Source: PALSA-612 sp963773055 (GTDB lineage Bacteria > Actinomycetota > Thermoleophilia > Gaiellales > Gaiellaceae). Taken from it: a DNA stretch of 64,000 nucleotides. A model generated the notes under the pieces. The model had not been told where the DNA came from and did not search any database. It saw only the letters and a list, made by a program, of their open reading frames with translations. Positions within the stretch are counted from its first letter, which is position 1. The number at the start of each line of letters is the position of its first letter. The DNA is taken from contig CAVYZL010000006.1 of assembly GCA_963773055.1 (NCBI GenBank), positions 930,001 to 994,000 on the forward strand, in the 5' to 3' direction. Positions 21,534 through 30,375 of this stretch are shown in pieces. The translations under genes were made by a program, and so were the position numbers.

Positions 21534-22945
21534 CGCAGACGCTCCGGAACGCCGTCGAAGGCGAGCGCCTGCTCTAGGGCGTGGCCGGCACGGAAGAGGA
21601 GGTTCTCCGCGAACTGCGGCCCGATCAGCTGGAGGCCGACCGGTAGGCCCTCCGAAAGCCCGCAGGGAATCGAAAGGCCTGGCAGGCCGGCCATGTTGGA
21701 CGGGATCGTGAGCACGTCGGCGAGATACATCGTCAGCGGGTCCTCGGTGCGCGCACCGAGCGGGAAGGCGACGGTCGGCGACGTCGGGCTGAGCAGGAGG
21801 TCGTAGCGCGCGAACAGCTCGTCGTGCTCGCGCCGGATCACCGTTCGCACGCGCTGCGCCTGGCCGTAGTACGCGTCGTAGTAGCCCGCCGACAGTGCGT
21901 ACGTCCCGAGCATGATCCGCCGCTTCGGCTCGTCACCGAACCCCTCGCGCCGGGTCTCTCCGTACATCTCGTCGAGGTCGCCCTGTGCAGCGGAGCGGTG
22001 CCCGTAGCGGACGCCGTCGTAGCGCGCGAGGTTCGACGAGGCTTCCGACGGCGCGATCAGGTAGTAGCACGCGAGCCCGTAGCGAACCGACTGGGGAAGG
22101 CTGCATTCCTCGATCTCTGCGCCGAGCTCGACGGCGCGCTCGACGGCCGCGGACACGGCGGCGGAGACACCGGGCTCGATGCCCTCGACGCCGTTCAGCT
22201 CGCGCGGCAAGCCGATCCGGAGCCCGCGCAGGTCGCCGTCCTCGGGGATCTCGACCGGCGCCGGCAGGTCGACGGTGGTCGAGTCGGACGGATCGCGCCC
22301 CACGATGATCCCGTACAGCCGCGCGCAGTCGCGGACGGTCTTGGTGATCGGCCCGATCTGGTCGAGGCTCGACGCGAAGGCGACGATCCCGTACCGGGAG
22401 ACCGTCCCGTACGTCGGGCGTAGCCCGACCACGCCGCACAGGGCGGCGGGCTGCTTGATCGAGCCGCCCGTGTCCGAGCCGAGCGCCCACGGCGCGAGCC
22501 CGGCCGCGACAGCCGCGGCCGAGCCGCTCGAGGATCCACCGGGCACGCGCGTCGGGTCCCACGGGTTCCGCGTCGGACCGTAGGCTGAGTTCTCGCCGGA
22601 CGAGCCCATCGCGAACTCGTCCATGTTCGTCTTGCCGAGGACGGATAGCCCGGCTTCGCGGCACCGCCTGGCGACGGTCGCGTCGTACAACGGGACGTAG
22701 CCCTCGAGGATCCGCGAGCCGGCCGTCGTCTCGATCCCCTTCGTCGAGACGAGATCCTTGAGGGCGATCGGGACGCTCGCGCCGTTCGGCTCGTCGACGG
22801 TGCGCAGGAAGGCGTTCAGCTCGGGATCCCGCGTCTCGATTGCTGCGAGGTACGTCGCGTGGAGCTCTTCGGCGGACACAACGCCGCGCTCGACGTGCCC
22901 GATCGCCTGCTCAGCCGTCAGGCGAAGCGTGTCGAGGCCGTTCAC
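21530..22945 (-). CDS. gatA: Asp/Glu-tRNA amidotransferase subunit A
   Basis: 471 aa amidase-signature hydrolase releasing ammonia from glutamine. The Ser-cisSer-Lys triad is visible: the lysine in PIALKDLVSTKG, the serine-rich PGGSSSGSAAAVAAGL and GSDTGGSIKQPAALCG. Also present is NMDEFAMGSSGENSAYGPT, typical of GatA. GTG 22945 overlaps the gatC stop (GTGA). Confidence 0.96.
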   Translation of the reverse strand: MNGLDTLRLTAEQAIGHVERGVVSAEELHATYLAAIETRDPELNAFLRTVDEPNGASVPIALKDLVSTKGIETTAGSRILEGYVPLYDATVARRCREAGLSVLGKTNMDEFAMGSSGENSAYGPTRNPWDPTRVPGGSSSGSAAAVAAGLAPWALGSDTGGSIKQPAALCGVVGLRPTYGTVSRYGIVAFASSLDQIGPITKTVRDCARLYGIIVGRDPSDSTTVDLPAPVEIPEDGDLRGLRIGLPRELNGVEGIEPGVSAAVSAAVERAVELGAEIEECSLPQSVRYGLACYYLIAPSEASSNLARYDGVRYGHRSAAQGDLDEMYGETRREGFGDEPKRRIMLGTYALSAGYYDAYYGQAQRVRTVIRREHDELFARYDLLLSPTSPTVAFPLGARTEDPLTMYLADVLTIPSNMAGLPGLSIPCGLSEGLPVGLQLIGPQFAENLLFRAGHALEQALAFDGVPERLR

Positions 22946-23232
22946 GCACGTTCCCGCGCCGGCACGCCGAAGAAGCCGCCGTCGGCGTCCGGCGCGTTCG
23001 CCAGCGCCTCGTCGACGGAGAGCGAGGGCTCCGGGACGTCCTCGGCGAGGACGTTGACGACGTCGAGCGGGTGGGCGGTCGGCTCGACGTCTTCGAGGTC
23101 GAGCTCGGAGACGGTGCCGACCGCGTCGAGGATCGCGCTCAGCTGCTCGCGCATCCGGTCGAGCTCGTCGTCCTCGAGCGCGAGCCGGGCAAGCCGTGCC
23201 ACGTGCTGCACCTGGTCGTTCGTGATCGCCAT
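22942..23232 (-). CDS. gatC: Asp/Glu-tRNA amidotransferase subunit C
   Basis: 96 aa, the usual size. GatC belts GatA and GatB together. Typical N-terminal helix DQVQHVARLARLAL, LSAILDAVGTVSELDLEDVE and a C-terminal GGFFGVPARERA. ATG 23232 is the start; the frame stays open upstream but without similarity. It follows the cold-shock gene by about 80 bp, with a GC-rich hairpin between them. Confidence 0.93.
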   Translation of the reverse strand: MAITNDQVQHVARLARLALEDDELDRMREQLSAILDAVGTVSELDLEDVEPTAHPLDVVNVLAEDVPEPSLSVDEALANAPDADGGFFGVPARERA

Positions 23233-23271
23233 TGCTCCAATCCTCTCAGAGCCTCGCTCAACAACGAGGAA

Positions 23272-23287
23272 GGCCCCTCGCGGGGCC
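23272..23287 (-). terminator. Weak intrinsic terminator or attenuator between csp and gatC
   Basis: Perfect hairpin GGCCCC-TCGC-GGGGCC, followed on the minus strand by TTCCTCGTTGTTG, a poor T-run. It may end most cold-shock mRNA while allowing some read-through into gatCAB. Confidence 0.4.
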
Positions 23288-23312
23288 CTCCGTCTGTCCG
23301 TTTCGGCATGGC

Positions 23313-23531
23313 CTACGCGGCGCGGACGTTTGCGGCCTGGAGGCCCTTGTCGCCCTGGGTGATCTCGAACTCGACACGCTGGCCTTCGGTCAGCGTCTTG
23401 TAGCCGTCCATCGTGATCGCGGAAAAGTGGACGAAGACGTCCTCTCCCCCCTCGCGCTCGATGAAGCCGTAGCCCTTCTCGTTCGAGAACCACTTCACAG
23501 TCCCCACGGCGGTCTGTCCTACCTGATCCAC
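23313..23531 (-). CDS. Cold-shock protein (CspA family)
   Basis: 72 aa single CSD domain, a small RNA chaperone. RNP1 KGYGFIE and RNP2 VFVHFSAI are intact, with VGTVKWFSNEKGYGFI at the start and the usual ending GLQAANVRAA. GTG 23531 is chosen because AAGGAGG (23536-23542) lies 4 nt upstream; it adds seven residues before the usual GTVKWF start. The leader carries two hairpins, one touching the ribosome-binding site. It sits between folD and gatC on the minus strand. Confidence 0.93.
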   Translation of the reverse strand: MDQVGQTAVGTVKWFSNEKGYGFIEREGGEDVFVHFSAITMDGYKTLTEGQRVEFEITQGDKGLQAANVRAA

Positions 23532-23540
23532 TCCCCCTCC

Positions 23541-23571
23541 TTCACACTGTGAAACGACGGCTCCAAGCCGT
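23541..23571 (-). promoter_or_regulatory. Paired hairpins in the cold-shock gene leader
   Basis: Two perfect inverted repeats: ACGGCT-CCA-AGCCGT (23557-23571) and TTCACA-C-TGTGAA (23541-23553). The second shares two bases with the Shine-Dalgarno AAGGAGG (23536-23542). Position suggests temperature- or protein-dependent control of translation, or an operator; this is inference. Confidence 0.4.
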
Positions 23572-23600
23572 CTCCAGCGCCGCGACTGTAGCGGCCGCGA

Positions 23601-24449
23601 CTAGGGAAACGCAAGCAATCCGCGGCGGTAGCGGGCGGCGAGGACAGTGTTCTGAAGGAGCAGCGCAATCGTCATCGGCCCGACCCCTCCCGGGACGGGT
23701 GTCAGCCATCCGGCCACGTCGGCGACGTCGGGATGCACGTCGCCCGCGAGGCCGTCGTCGGTGCGTGTGATGCCGACGTCGACCACCGCCGCGCCGGGCT
23801 TGACCATGTCGGCGGTGAGCAGGTGTGCAACGCCGACGCCGACGACGACGATGTCCGCCTGGCGAGTCATCGCGCCGAGATCGGGCGTGCGCGAGTGGCA
23901 GATGGTGACGGTCGCGTTCTTGCCGAGAAGCAGGTGGGCGACCGGCTTGCCGACGATCTGGCTCCGGCCGACGACGACGGCGTGGCGGCCCTCGATCTCG
24001 ACGCCGTGCTCGTCGAGCAGCACCATCACGCCCGCGGGAGTGGCCGGCAGGAACGTCGGGCGGCCGAGATAGAGGCGGCCGGCGCTCGACGGGTTGAAGC
24101 CGTCGACGTCCTTTCGCTCGTCGACGGCCGAAAGCACGCGACTCTCGTCGAAGTGCTTCGGCACCGGCAGCTGGACGAGGATCCCGTCGACCTCGTCGGC
24201 CGCGTTCAGGCGCTCGAGCGCGGCGAAGAGATCGTCCTCCGACGCCGTTTCCGGGAGGCGTTCGTCGTAGCTCGCCAGACCGGCCTCGACAGCCGCCTTG
24301 TGCTTGTGCCCGACATAGATCTCGGAGGCCGGATCGTTGCCGACGAGGACGGTCGCGAGCCCGACGTGCCCGAGCTCGCGAACGTCGTCGGCCACCTGGG
24401 CGCGAATACGCGCCGCCGGGCCGGCGCCGGTCATGAGGACTGCCCCCAT
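23601..24449 (-). CDS. folD: Bifunctional methylenetetrahydrofolate dehydrogenase/cyclohydrolase
   Basis: 282 aa. It interconverts methylene-, methenyl- and formyl-tetrahydrofolate in one-carbon metabolism. Signatures: VGNDPASEIYVGHKHKAA with the catalytic YxxxK, DGILVQLPVPKH, DVDGFNPSSAGRL, VVGRSQIVGKPVAHLLL (NADP site) and TPVPGGVGPMTIALLL. The first about 10 residues (GAVLMTGAGPAARI) diverge slightly from the usual DGKALA but align. ATG 24449 is preferred over ATG 24434. It is divergent from the GT2 gene (24 bp between starts). Confidence 0.95.
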   Translation of the reverse strand: MGAVLMTGAGPAARIRAQVADDVRELGHVGLATVLVGNDPASEIYVGHKHKAAVEAGLASYDERLPETASEDDLFAALERLNAADEVDGILVQLPVPKHFDESRVLSAVDERKDVDGFNPSSAGRLYLGRPTFLPATPAGVMVLLDEHGVEIEGRHAVVVGRSQIVGKPVAHLLLGKNATVTICHSRTPDLGAMTRQADIVVVGVGVAHLLTADMVKPGAAVVDVGITRTDDGLAGDVHPDVADVAGWLTPVPGGVGPMTIALLLQNTVLAARYRRGLLAFP

Positions 24450-24473
24450 CGAGCCGGGTACGTTATCGCCGCA

Positions 24474-25379
24474 ATGCCGACGCTGACGGCGGTCATTCCC
24501 GCGACGAACGAGCCGCCGACGCTCACAGCGTGCCTCGCCGCAATCGAGGCAGCCGACGATGGGCCGGAGCAGGTCGTCGTCGTCACGGAAGGCGGCGGCC
24601 CGGCAGCGGCACGCAATGCCGGCGCGCGCGACGCGACGGGCGACGTGCTCGTGTTCGTCGACGCCGACGTGCTGCCGCACGCCGACGCCTTCTTGCGCAT
24701 CCGCCGGGCGTTCGACGAGGACCAAGGCCTAACCGCCGTCTTCGGCTCGTACGACGACGCGCCGCCCGCACCGGGGGCAGTCTCGGGCTTCCGCAACCTT
24801 CTCCACCACCATGTCCATCAGGAGGGTGCGGGCGAGGCGATGACGTTCTGGGCCGGGCTCGGGGCCGTGCGCACCGAGGCTTTCCGCGCCGCCGACGGCT
24901 TCGACGCCGAGCGCTACTCCGTCCCGTCGATCGAAGACATCGAGCTCGGGGCGCGGCTCGTCGAGAACGGCGGCCGGATCGTCCTCGACCCTCGCCTCCA
25001 GGGAACACATCTCAAGGCCTGGACACTCGAGACCATGGTTCGGACGGACTTCTGGCAGCGCGGCGCCCCGTGGGTTGAGCTCGTGCTCTCGCGCGGCGTG
25101 GACAGCGCGGCACTCAACCTCGGCTGGCGGCACCGCGCAAGCGCGCTCGCGTCGGTCGTCGTCGTCGTGTCGCTCCTTCGCGGACGGACGGCCCCGGTGC
25201 TCGGCGGCCTCACAGCGCTCGTCGCCCTCAACGCAGCGTTCTACGAGCTGCTCGCCCGCCGGCGTGGCGCGCGCGAAGCCGCGCTCGGCGTCGGCCTTCA
25301 CGCGCTCCATCACGTGACAGGAGCGGCGTCCGTCCCCGTCGGCGTCGCGCGTCACCTCCGCGCCGGGCGCACGCGCTGA
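24474..25379 (+). CDS. Glycosyltransferase family 2, membrane-associated
   Basis: 301 aa. GT-A fold: N-terminal LTAVIPATNEPPTLTACLAA, nucleotide-sugar site DVLVFVDADVLPHADAF (DxD-like DAD), acceptor region TFWAGLGAVRTEAFRAADGF and SIEDIELGARLVENG (ED motif). The C-terminal about 90 residues contain two probable TM helices. It probably adds a sugar to a lipid-linked or membrane acceptor. It is the first gene of a plus-strand run that converges on the minus-strand glycan operon. Confidence 0.85.
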   Translation: MPTLTAVIPATNEPPTLTACLAAIEAADDGPEQVVVVTEGGGPAAARNAGARDATGDVLVFVDADVLPHADAFLRIRRAFDEDQGLTAVFGSYDDAPPAPGAVSGFRNLLHHHVHQEGAGEAMTFWAGLGAVRTEAFRAADGFDAERYSVPSIEDIELGARLVENGGRIVLDPRLQGTHLKAWTLETMVRTDFWQRGAPWVELVLSRGVDSAALNLGWRHRASALASVVVVVSLLRGRTAPVLGGLTALVALNAAFYELLARRRGAREAALGVGLHALHHVTGAASVPVGVARHLRAGRTR

Positions 25380-25380
25380 C

Positions 25381-26055
25381 GTGCGCGTCCGCCGGCTGAC
25401 GACCGGCCGCGTCCGTGGCAAGCGGAGCTCGAGCGGCGCCCGGCGCTACCTACGCGGCGGCTGGAGCGACACGACGCTCCCAGTCCACGCGTTCGCCGTC
25501 GACCACCCTGCGGGCGTTTGCCTGTTCGACACCGGCCAGACCGCGCGCGCGACGGCAGGCGGATACCACCAGTGGTGGCACCCCTACCTGCACCTGGCCC
25601 GCTTCGAGCTCGAGCCCGCCGACGAGGTCGGCGTCCAGCTCGATCCCTCCTCGGTCCGCTGGGTCGTGCTCTCGCACCTCCACACGGACCACGTCGGCGG
25701 GCTCCGAGCTTTCGCGCACGCGGAGGTGCTGGTCGCGAAGGCCGAGTGGCAGCGGGCGACGGGCACCAGCGGGAAGATCCGGGGCTACGTCCCCCAGCAC
25801 TGGCCGGAAGGGCTCGAGCCCGTGCTCGTGGCCTTCGCCGGGCCGCCGGCCGGCCCGTTTCCGGCGTCACACGACGTGGCAGGAGACGGCTCGCTGCTGA
25901 TGGTGCCGCTGCCCGGGCATACGCCCGGTCACGCAGGGCTGCTCGTCGACGGCACTCTCCTCCTCGCCGGGGATGCGTCGGACACGCCGGCGGGGTTGAC
26001 GGCTCTGAAGGCGCACGATGACGCGATCGCCCCCGAGTACTCTTCCGCCGAATGA
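25381..26055 (+). CDS. Metallo-beta-lactamase fold hydrolase (lactonase-like)
   Basis: 224 aa. The zinc site SHLHTDHVGGL is intact, with later ligands in PLPGHTPGHAG and LLAGDASDT, and LFDTGQT near the N-terminus. The layout resembles N-acyl-homoserine lactonases and related MBL hydrolases, but the substrate is unknown. GTG 25381 follows the GT2 stop by one base, and the stop overlaps the sulfotransferase start (ATGA). Hence it is co-transcribed with genes for surface glycan modification. Confidence 0.8.
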   Translation: MRVRRLTTGRVRGKRSSSGARRYLRGGWSDTTLPVHAFAVDHPAGVCLFDTGQTARATAGGYHQWWHPYLHLARFELEPADEVGVQLDPSSVRWVVLSHLHTDHVGGLRAFAHAEVLVAKAEWQRATGTSGKIRGYVPQHWPEGLEPVLVAFAGPPAGPFPASHDVAGDGSLLMVPLPGHTPGHAGLLVDGTLLLAGDASDTPAGLTALKAHDDAIAPEYSSAE

Positions 26056-26897
26056 CGTGGCCGAACCTGTTCGTCGTCGGCGCCGCGAAGGCGGGGACGA
26101 CATCGCTCTGGCGCTACCTCGACCAGCACCCCGCGATCTACATGTCTCCGGTGAAGGAGCCGCACTACTTCTCGTCGTTCACGCCCGGCCTGTTTCCGGC
26201 GGTGAAGGACGAAGGCGAGTATCTCCGCCTGTTCCGCGACGCGGGCGACGCGTCCCTTCGCGGCGAGGCGAGCGCGTCGTACCTCTGGGATCCCCAGACC
26301 CCGGGCGCCATCCGCGAGAAGTCTCCGGACGCGAAGATCGTGATCTCGCTTCGCGACCCCGTCGAGCGGGCGTATGCGTTCTACTGGACCGGCGTGAAGT
26401 ACGGCGGCCGGCAGGAGCCCTTTCTCGATGCCGTCGAAGGCGAGCTCGCACGACCGGAGGCCGAGTGGCACGACACCCTCTACGTCGGCTACAGCCTGTA
26501 CGCAGACGCGGTCGCCCGCTATCTCGACGCGTTCGACGGCAATGTCCACGTGCTCTTCTTCGAGGAGCTGAACGCGGACACGCGCGGCGAGGTGCGCCGC
26601 CTGTTCGACGCGCTCGGCGTCGACTCGGGCGTCGCGGACACGATGGAGGTCGAGCGCCACAATCCGTTCGCCCTACCGCGCAGCGAGCTGACGCGGCGGT
26701 TCCTGACGTCGAAGCCGCTCCGCGCCGTCGGTCGTGCCGTAGTGCCATCGTCCCGCCGCGAGCAGGTCGAAAGCGTCTTCCTCACCTCGACCGACCGGCC
26801 GGCGATGGAGCCAGAGGCTCGGCGGCTGCTCGAGGACGCGTTCTCGGATGACACTGCGCGCCTCTCGACGATCCTCGGGAGGGAGCTCCCGTGGTGA
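26052..26897 (+). CDS. Sulfotransferase (PAPS-dependent)
   Basis: 281 aa. It transfers sulfate from PAPS to a hydroxyl. The 5'-phosphosulfate loop appears as FVVGAAKAGTTSLWRYL at the N-terminus, followed by KEPHYFS (catalytic region). The 3'-phosphate motif is ISLRDPVERAYAFYW at about residue 97, and the C-terminal RHNPFALPRS is typical of bacterial and GlcNAc-type carbohydrate sulfotransferases. Neighbours suggest a glycan acceptor. It overlaps the preceding MBL gene by 4 bp. Confidence 0.87.
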   Translation: MTWPNLFVVGAAKAGTTSLWRYLDQHPAIYMSPVKEPHYFSSFTPGLFPAVKDEGEYLRLFRDAGDASLRGEASASYLWDPQTPGAIREKSPDAKIVISLRDPVERAYAFYWTGVKYGGRQEPFLDAVEGELARPEAEWHDTLYVGYSLYADAVARYLDAFDGNVHVLFFEELNADTRGEVRRLFDALGVDSGVADTMEVERHNPFALPRSELTRRFLTSKPLRAVGRAVVPSSRREQVESVFLTSTDRPAMEPEARRLLEDAFSDDTARLSTILGRELPW

Positions 26898-26901
26898 GGC
26901 G

Positions 26902-27969
26902 ATGAAGGTCGGGTTGGCCGGTCTCGGCTGGGCGGCGCAGGCCTTCCACCTACCCGCGCTTCAGTCTGTCCCGGGAACGGCGGTCGTCGGCGGCGCGGAT
27001 CCGTCATCCGAGCAGCGCGCCGCGTGGACGAAGGCGACGGGTACCCCCGCGTTCGAGACGTTGTCCGAGCTGCTGGCGGAGACGGGCGCCGAGGCTGTCG
27101 TGATCGCGACGCCCCCCGACTCGCATGCGGGTCTCGCCGTCACGGCGCTCGAGGGCGGCGCGCACGTGCTCTGCGAGAAACCGTTCGTCGAGACGGTCGA
27201 GCAGGCAGACCGTGTGCTCGCCGCGGCGACGGCGGCCGGCCGCCAGGTCGCGATCAACCACCAGTACCGCGACAAGCCCGTCTTCCGCGCCGTCAAGGAG
27301 CGCGTCGGCTCGGCCGACGTGGGTCGCCTCGTCTTCTGCCAGATCGAGCAGCTGATGGATCTCGCGCCGTGGGACGAGCCCGTCGCCTGGCGTGCGGCGA
27401 TGCCGAACCGGACGCTGTTCGAGGGCGGCGTGCACCTCGTCGACCTGATGGTCGATCTGTTCGGCGAGCTACCGGAGGCCGTGTATGCACGGCACTCCTC
27501 AGGGCTCGAGACGGAGCGGTCGGCCGACGCTATCCACCTCGTCACGCTCGAGTTCCCCGGCAACCGCCTCGGGCAGATCACGATCGACCGGCTCTGCAAG
27601 GCAGGGACGCGCTACATCGAGCTGCGCGCCGACTGCGAGCACGCGTCGCTTCGCGCCTCGCACGGCGGGCGGATCATGCTTCAGGCCGGTATCAAGCGTG
27701 CGGAGCGGCCCGGGATCCGTCTGCACTACGGCCTCGGCGGCGTCGCGTGGGTCGAGCGCGGCATGCACCGGAAAACGATCGCGCGGAATCCCAAGGACCC
27801 TGGGATCATCGCGACGAAGACGCTGTTCCGCCGAATCTTCGCCGCCTTCGAAGAGGGGATCGAGCCGCCGTCCTCCGGACGAGAGGCGCGTGGCGTCCTG
27901 GCCGTGATCGAGGCGGCCTACCGCTCGGCAGAAACGGGCGAGCGGGTCGTCCTCGCGGCTGCCGCATGA
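26902..27969 (+). CDS. Gfo/Idh/MocA family oxidoreductase
   Basis: 355 aa. Rossmann start KVGLAGLGWAAQAFHLPAL, then VIATPPDSHAGLA and the conserved catalytic-lysine motif HVLCEKPFVETVEQAD. The C-terminal alpha/beta substrate domain includes FEGGVHLVDLMVDLFGE. Family members oxidise or reduce sugar or cyclitol carbons with NAD(P); the glycan context suggests a nucleotide-sugar or inositol-like substrate. ATG 26902 is 4 bp after the sulfotransferase stop. Confidence 0.87.
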   Translation: MKVGLAGLGWAAQAFHLPALQSVPGTAVVGGADPSSEQRAAWTKATGTPAFETLSELLAETGAEAVVIATPPDSHAGLAVTALEGGAHVLCEKPFVETVEQADRVLAAATAAGRQVAINHQYRDKPVFRAVKERVGSADVGRLVFCQIEQLMDLAPWDEPVAWRAAMPNRTLFEGGVHLVDLMVDLFGELPEAVYARHSSGLETERSADAIHLVTLEFPGNRLGQITIDRLCKAGTRYIELRADCEHASLRASHGGRIMLQAGIKRAERPGIRLHYGLGGVAWVERGMHRKTIARNPKDPGIIATKTLFRRIFAAFEEGIEPPSSGREARGVLAVIEAAYRSAETGERVVLAAAA

Positions 27970-28730
27970 GCACGCTTTCGGCGCGGGTCGCCGAGGCTCG
28001 CTGGTACCACACGCTCGAGTTGCCCGGAGGCGTTGTCACGCCAGGGCGCTGGGACACGCGGCAGCTGCTCCACAAGCTGCCGTTCCCTGCCGACCTCACG
28101 GGCGCGCGAGCGCTCGACATCGGCACCTGGGACGGGTTCTGGGCGTTCGAGATGGAGCGCCGCGGCGCAGCCGAGGTGATCGCGATCGACGTCGACGACG
28201 TGCGGCGCTGGGACTGGCCGCTCCCTCCGCCGCCCGGCGGCGTCGAGTCGCTGCTCGCGCGGAAGTCGGCCGACGCCGGGTTCACGATCGCTCACCGGGC
28301 GCTCGGCTCGGCGGTCGAGCGCCGAGATCTCTCGGTGTACGACCTCGACCCGGCGGCCGTCGGCAGCTTCGACTTCGCGTTCCTCGGCTCCCTCCTCCTC
28401 CACCTTCGCGATCCGGTCGGCGCTCTCCAGGCGGCGCGCTCCGTCGTACGGGGAACGCTGCTCGTCTGCGACCAGATCTCGCTCACGCAGACGTTGCTAC
28501 GGCCGTTCTCTCCGGCCGCCGACCTCGCCGTGCGGCGCGAACCGCACTGGTGGACGCCGAACAAGAAGGCGCTCGAGCGCTTCGTGGCGAGCGCCGGCTT
28601 CGAGATCCTCGCGACGGGCGGGCCGATCCGGCTCAAGCCGGGGCCAGGTGCGCCGCGCTCGCAAGACGTGCTCCACCGCATCGGCATTCCCCATGCCTGG
28701 GTCCTGGCGCGGCCGGCGAGCCCTACGTAG
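27966..28730 (+). CDS. SAM-dependent methyltransferase
   Basis: 254 aa. SAM motif I is ALDIGTWDGFWAFEM, acidic loop VIAIDVDD, and post-motif GSLLLHLRDPVGAL. The N-terminal part (WYHTLELPGGVVTPGRWD) resembles CmoB/DUF1698-type methyltransferases, here probably acting on a small molecule or glycan. ATG overlaps the oxidoreductase stop (ATGA). The last 8 bp overlap the convergent methyltransferase gene. Confidence 0.82.
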   Translation: MSTLSARVAEARWYHTLELPGGVVTPGRWDTRQLLHKLPFPADLTGARALDIGTWDGFWAFEMERRGAAEVIAIDVDDVRRWDWPLPPPPGGVESLLARKSADAGFTIAHRALGSAVERRDLSVYDLDPAAVGSFDFAFLGSLLLHLRDPVGALQAARSVVRGTLLVCDQISLTQTLLRPFSPAADLAVRREPHWWTPNKKALERFVASAGFEILATGGPIRLKPGPGAPRSQDVLHRIGIPHAWVLARPASPT

Positions 28731-29265
28731 CGGGAGGCTCCTCGAGCCACCACGGCACGTAGGCACGGGTCGGCTGCGGGCGCTTTCCCGAGCACGTAAG
28801 CACCCAGACCTGCGCGAATTCGTGCAGCCGCAAGCCGCGGACCGCGAGGTGCAAGACGCCGGCGAGCAGCTTGCTGTCGCGGTAGCGGACGCCCTCGCCG
28901 TGCGCGGCGACGCGCTCGAAGTAGCCGCGGAGGATCTCGCGCCACTGCTTGAGGTCGGCGAGGAACACGTGGTCGGGATCGAGCAGGCCCGCCTGCGACC
29001 AGGGCGAGGGGACGCGAAAGCGAGCGACGCCGTCCGGCTCGAGCACCCGATGAATCTCGTCGAGCACGGCGTACGGGTCGCGAAAGTGCTCGAGCAGCGA
29101 CGATGCCTCGACCTCGGCCACCGAGCCGTCGGGAAACGGGAGCTCTCGCACGTCGGCCACGACGTCGACCGTCGGCAGCTCGCGCGCGTCGACGTTGACG
29201 AACCCTGCGAGCGGACGGTTCCCCGAGCCGAGGTTGAGCCGAAGCGGAGTCTCCTGCTCGGTCAC
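28723..29265 (-). CDS. SAM-dependent methyltransferase (type 11-like)
   Basis: 180 aa. LRLNLGSGNRPLAGFVNVD is a clear motif I with acidic loop; LPFPDGSVAEVEASSLLEHF and ALDEIHRVLEPDGVARF-like elements follow (here VLDEIHRVLEPDGVARFRVP). This kind is common in glycan clusters as sugar O- or N-methyltransferases. GTG 29265 overlaps the stop of the glycosyltransferase upstream. It is the last gene of the minus-strand glycan operon. Confidence 0.82.
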   Translation of the reverse strand: MTEQETPLRLNLGSGNRPLAGFVNVDARELPTVDVVADVRELPFPDGSVAEVEASSLLEHFRDPYAVLDEIHRVLEPDGVARFRVPSPWSQAGLLDPDHVFLADLKQWREILRGYFERVAAHGEGVRYRDSKLLAGVLHLAVRGLRLHEFAQVWVLTCSGKRPQPTRAYVPWWLEEPPAT

Positions 29266-30375
29266 GCGCCGGCCGAGGATACCGCGGCAAGAATCGCCAT
29301 CGTCCGTTCCGCGGTGGTGCGCCACGAGAAGAGCCGCGCACGCGCGGGCCCGAGCTCTGCGTAGCGGCGGCGTTCATCGTCGTCACCGAGCAGCGCGACA
29401 AGGCCTTCCTCCAGCTCGTCCTCGGTCGGTTCGTCGACGAGCAGCGCCGCGTCGCCCGCCACCTCCGCCAGCGAGGAGGATCGCGTCGTGAGGACGGCCG
29501 TCCCGGCAGCCATCGCCTCGAGCACCGGCAGCCCGAAGCCCTCGTACGCGGACGGGTACGCGAAGACGTCCGCGGCGTGGTAGAGCGCGGGGAGATCGGT
29601 GTCGGGCACGTAGCCAAGCAGCCGCACCGAGCCCGCGACGCCCGCGTCGCGAGCCATCTGCGTAACAGGCTCCGCGTTCCCCTCTCCTGCGACCACCAGC
29701 AAGTGGTTAGAGCCGACGCGGGCACGCGCGGCGGCGAACGCCCGCACGAGCGCCGGCAGGTTGCGGCGGCGTGCGAGCTTGCCCACGAACAGGCAGAACG
29801 GCGCGTCCGCGAGCCCGTGCCGCTCTCTGACCGCAGCGAGCGCCGTTGCGGCCGCGGCGTGCGAAGAACTCTTCGCCGCAGCCGTTCGGGACGACGGTGA
29901 TGCGATCGGGGTCGACGGCGTAGAGACGCGCGATGTCGCGCTTCGACGTCTCGGAGACCGTGATCACGTGGAGCGCCCGGCGGGCGGAGCGCGCGATCGC
30001 CTCGTGGCGCCAGCGCTGGCGGAGGCCGGAGCCGGGTGGCATGAACGCCGTCAGAGCGTCGTGGACCGTGACGACGAACGGCCCGCGATACGAAAGCGGC
30101 GCGGCGTAGGACGGGCAGAAGAGCAGGTCCGTCTCACGCGACGCAGCGCGACCGCACGTCCAGTGGAACCACGCGCCGAGACCGGCGCGTTCCGGGAGCA
30201 CGCGCGCCGTCAGCGGTGGAGGAACCGCCGTGCCCGGCGGGACGAAGACACGAACCTCGTCGAACGGCAGCGGCTCCGCAGCCCACGCTCCGAGCAGCTC
30301 GGCGACGTAACGCCCCACCCCGGTCCGCGCTCCCACGAGCCGGTGGCCGTCGACGCCGAGGACGACGCGCGTCAC
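29262..30375 (-). CDS. Glycosyltransferase family 4/1 (one frameshift)
   Basis: About 370 aa when repaired. GT-B fold: N-terminal VDGHRLVGARTGVGRYVAEL, mid-region VHDALTAFMPPGS and VITVSETSKRDIARLY, then PNGCGEEFF. The C-terminal nucleotide-sugar domain has FVGKLARRRNLPALVRAF, LGYVPDTDLPALYHAA and the GPGTE-like YPSAYEGFGLPVLEAMAAG. The reading frame changes at about 29,858-29,863 (after EEFF); a one-base correction joins both halves. GTG 30375 overlaps the NHL gene stop. Confidence 0.85.
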
